From: Aselliscus stoliczkanus
Taxonomy: Eukaryota > Chordata > Mammalia > Chiroptera > Hipposideridae
Length of the DNA stretch: 64,000 nucleotides
Reading direction: 5' to 3'
NCBI GenBank assembly: GCA_033961575.1
Contig: CM066734.1
Coordinates: forward strand, 83,474,501 to 83,538,500
The translations under genes and the position numbers were made by a program. A model generated the notes under the pieces. It worked only from the letters and a program-made list of their open reading frames with translations, did no database searches and was not told the DNA's origin. Positions 52,342-55,300 of the stretch are shown piece by piece. Position 1 is the first letter of the stretch, and the number at the start of each line of letters is the position of its first letter.

Positions 52342-55300
52342 TACATACGTACGTATGTACTGCAAACATTTTAAACAAAAAATGAACATGGTTAATACAT
52401 TATTTGTGTTCAGCAAATATTTGTATTCAGACATTGAGACCTGATGTTATCTGAGGATCTAAGTGTGAGTTTTAGCTCCATTACCATCTTAGCCACTTAT
52501 TTGTTTTATTTTAGTAAAGTGGTGGTGGTATGTTAGAGGCCTAAAGGGCTATACTGAAGACTAGTTCTTATTCCATAGAAGTTTTGAAGTTTGTTTTCAT
52601 TCATCATATGTTGAGAACTTCTTAAAAGCACAGTGGGTGTATTATGTAGTAATTTATAAATACATTTTCTTTTCAGCTTTGTCTTGGTAATTTAAGTTGC
52701 TATTTGGTAACAAATTCATATTACTTTGTTCCTGTGTCTTACTCTTAATAGATTGGGTTGTTTATTTACTAGGTGTCCCGTTCCCGAAGAATTTCATGTC
52801 TGTGGCAAAAACTATACTCAAACGCCTTTTTCGGGTTTATGCTCACATTTACCATCAGCATTTTGACCCCGTTATCCAGCTTCAGGAGGAAGCACATCTG
52901 AATACATCTTTCAAGCACTTTATCTTTTTTGTGCAGGTAAGTTGAATTAGGAGGCCATTTTTGCTCAGTAAAAGCAGTTATCTACAGAGTTCTGATGTGA
53001 ATGCTGCATTCATACTGTCAGGATAAAATTTGCCTTATCTTTCTAGTCTTCATCCTCTAATATACTTGCCATAGTGATACCTTTAGTTTCTGAATTCCAC
53101 TCATCTCCAGGCTGGTGGAGTGCAAGTTTAAAATGGACCTCAGAAGTAGGCCTACCTTAGATTTGCTTCAGTTAATGGGCTATTGTGGAACCTGGCTAGT
53201 TTGGCAGAGACCTATAGATGAACTTGGTCTCTTGAGCTTTTTAGCATTCCTCCCATTCCTTTTAACCCTCAATTCCTGTCTACCTTGGAACATTTTTAGT
53301 ATATACCCTGTCATAGAAATGGGCATTGAATATCACACTTTTTTTTCCCCCTTTTTAAAAAATTCTGAATAATTTTTAAGTTAGGTACTATCCATTATGC
53401 CCAAAGGGGAAAAAAAAAATGTCCCAAAGAGCGTTGCTATTCCAGAGGTCCATTAGTCTTTGATTTGACTCCTTAGTCGACCTCCTCTCCCTTCTTTATT
53501 TAGTTCTCAGAGAACTGGCCTTAGAGATGAGATTAAGAAGAGTGAGGATATTCTCACCTTGCTATAATAATTACAGAACTAATAGCCAGGAGTAAATTAC
53601 AAATGGAAAAGATAAGCTAGCTGGCCAGCTTTTGTGTGTTTGTGGAGATTGAGAGAGGAGATGATAGGCAAGAAAGTCCAAGGCTTGAATCTCTGTTGTT
53701 TTTGTATATCTGTGGGTATATATTTACAAATGCCTTCCCGATGTCCTGTCTCCACTAAAGAAAAATGTGTCTATTTTCCCTCTATACATACTTCTCCCAC
53801 TGAAGGCACACATTTTATGTCTTAATATCACCTATATAATGCATTTTAAGAGATAGTAACTTCTAAAACTGTTGCTTTGAGCAATTTTTATTAATTTATT
53901 TCTTTTTTCAATTACAGTTGACATTTGGTATTATTTTATATTAGTTTCAGGTGTACACCATAGTGGTTAGACATTTATATAATTTAAGAAGTGATCCCTC
54001 TGACTAGTCTAGTACCCACCTGGCACTATACATAGGTATTACCATATTATTGACTGTACTTCACCATGACTGGGCTGTACTTCACCATGATTATTTTGTA
54101 ACTTCCGATTTGTACTACTTTACCCCTTCACCTTTTTCACCCAGCCTTCGGAAATCCCTCCCATCTGGCAACCATCAGTTTGTTCTCTGTTTCTGTGAGT
54201 CTGTTTCTATTTATTTACTTTGTTCTTTAGATTCCACATATAAGTGAAATCATATGGTTTGTCTTTCTCTGCCTGACTTATTTCACTTAGCACAATACTT
54301 AGGTCCATTCATGTTGTTACAAATTATAAGACTTCATTATTTTTTACTGCTGAGTAATACTCCGTTGTATATATGTACCACCTCTTCTTTATCCAGTCAT
54401 TTATTGATGGGCACTTTGGCTATTAATGATGTTGCAATGAAAACAGGATGCATATGTCTTTTTGAATTAGTGTTTTGGATTTCTTCAGATAAATACACAA
54501 AAGCAGAATTGCTCGGTCATAAGGTAGTTCTATTTTTAATTTTTTGAGGAACCTCCACACTATTTTCCATAGTGGCTGCCCCAATTTGCAGTCCCACCAA
54601 CAGTGCACGAGGGTTCTCTTTTCCCCACATCCTCATCAACACTTGTTTGTTGATTTATTGATGGTAGCTATTCTGACAGGTATGAGGTGATATCATTGTG
54701 GTTTTAATTTGCATTTCTCTGATGATTAGAGACATTGAGCATATTGTCCTATGTCTGTTGGCCATCTGTATGCCCTCTTTGGAGAAATGTCTATTCAGGT
54801 CCTCTGCCTATTTTTTAATTGGATTGTTGATTTTGTTGTTGTTAAGTTGTATGAGTTCTTTATAAATTTTGAATATTAACCCCTTATCGGATGTATCATT
54901 GACAGCTATCTTCGATGTAATCCCTTCTATTTATTTTTTCTTTTGTTTCCCTTGCCAGCCAAGATACATCAAAATAAATATTGTTATGAGCAATGTCAGA
55001 GTTTACTGCTTATGTTTTCTTGTTTGGTTTTGGATCTTAAAGTTAAGTCTTTAATCTATATTGTTTATTCTTATATATAGTGTAATAAGATTGGTCTGGT
55101 TTCATTTTTGCATGTATTTTTTCCAGTCTGCCCAACTCTTATTTATTGAAGGAGACTGTTTATATTCTTGCCTCCTTTGTCATGGATTAATTGTCCATAT
55201 ATGCGTGAATTTATTTCTGGGCTCTTTATTCTGTTCCATTGATTCATGTGTCTGTTTTTATGACACTACCATACTGTCTTGATTACTATAGCCTTGTAGT

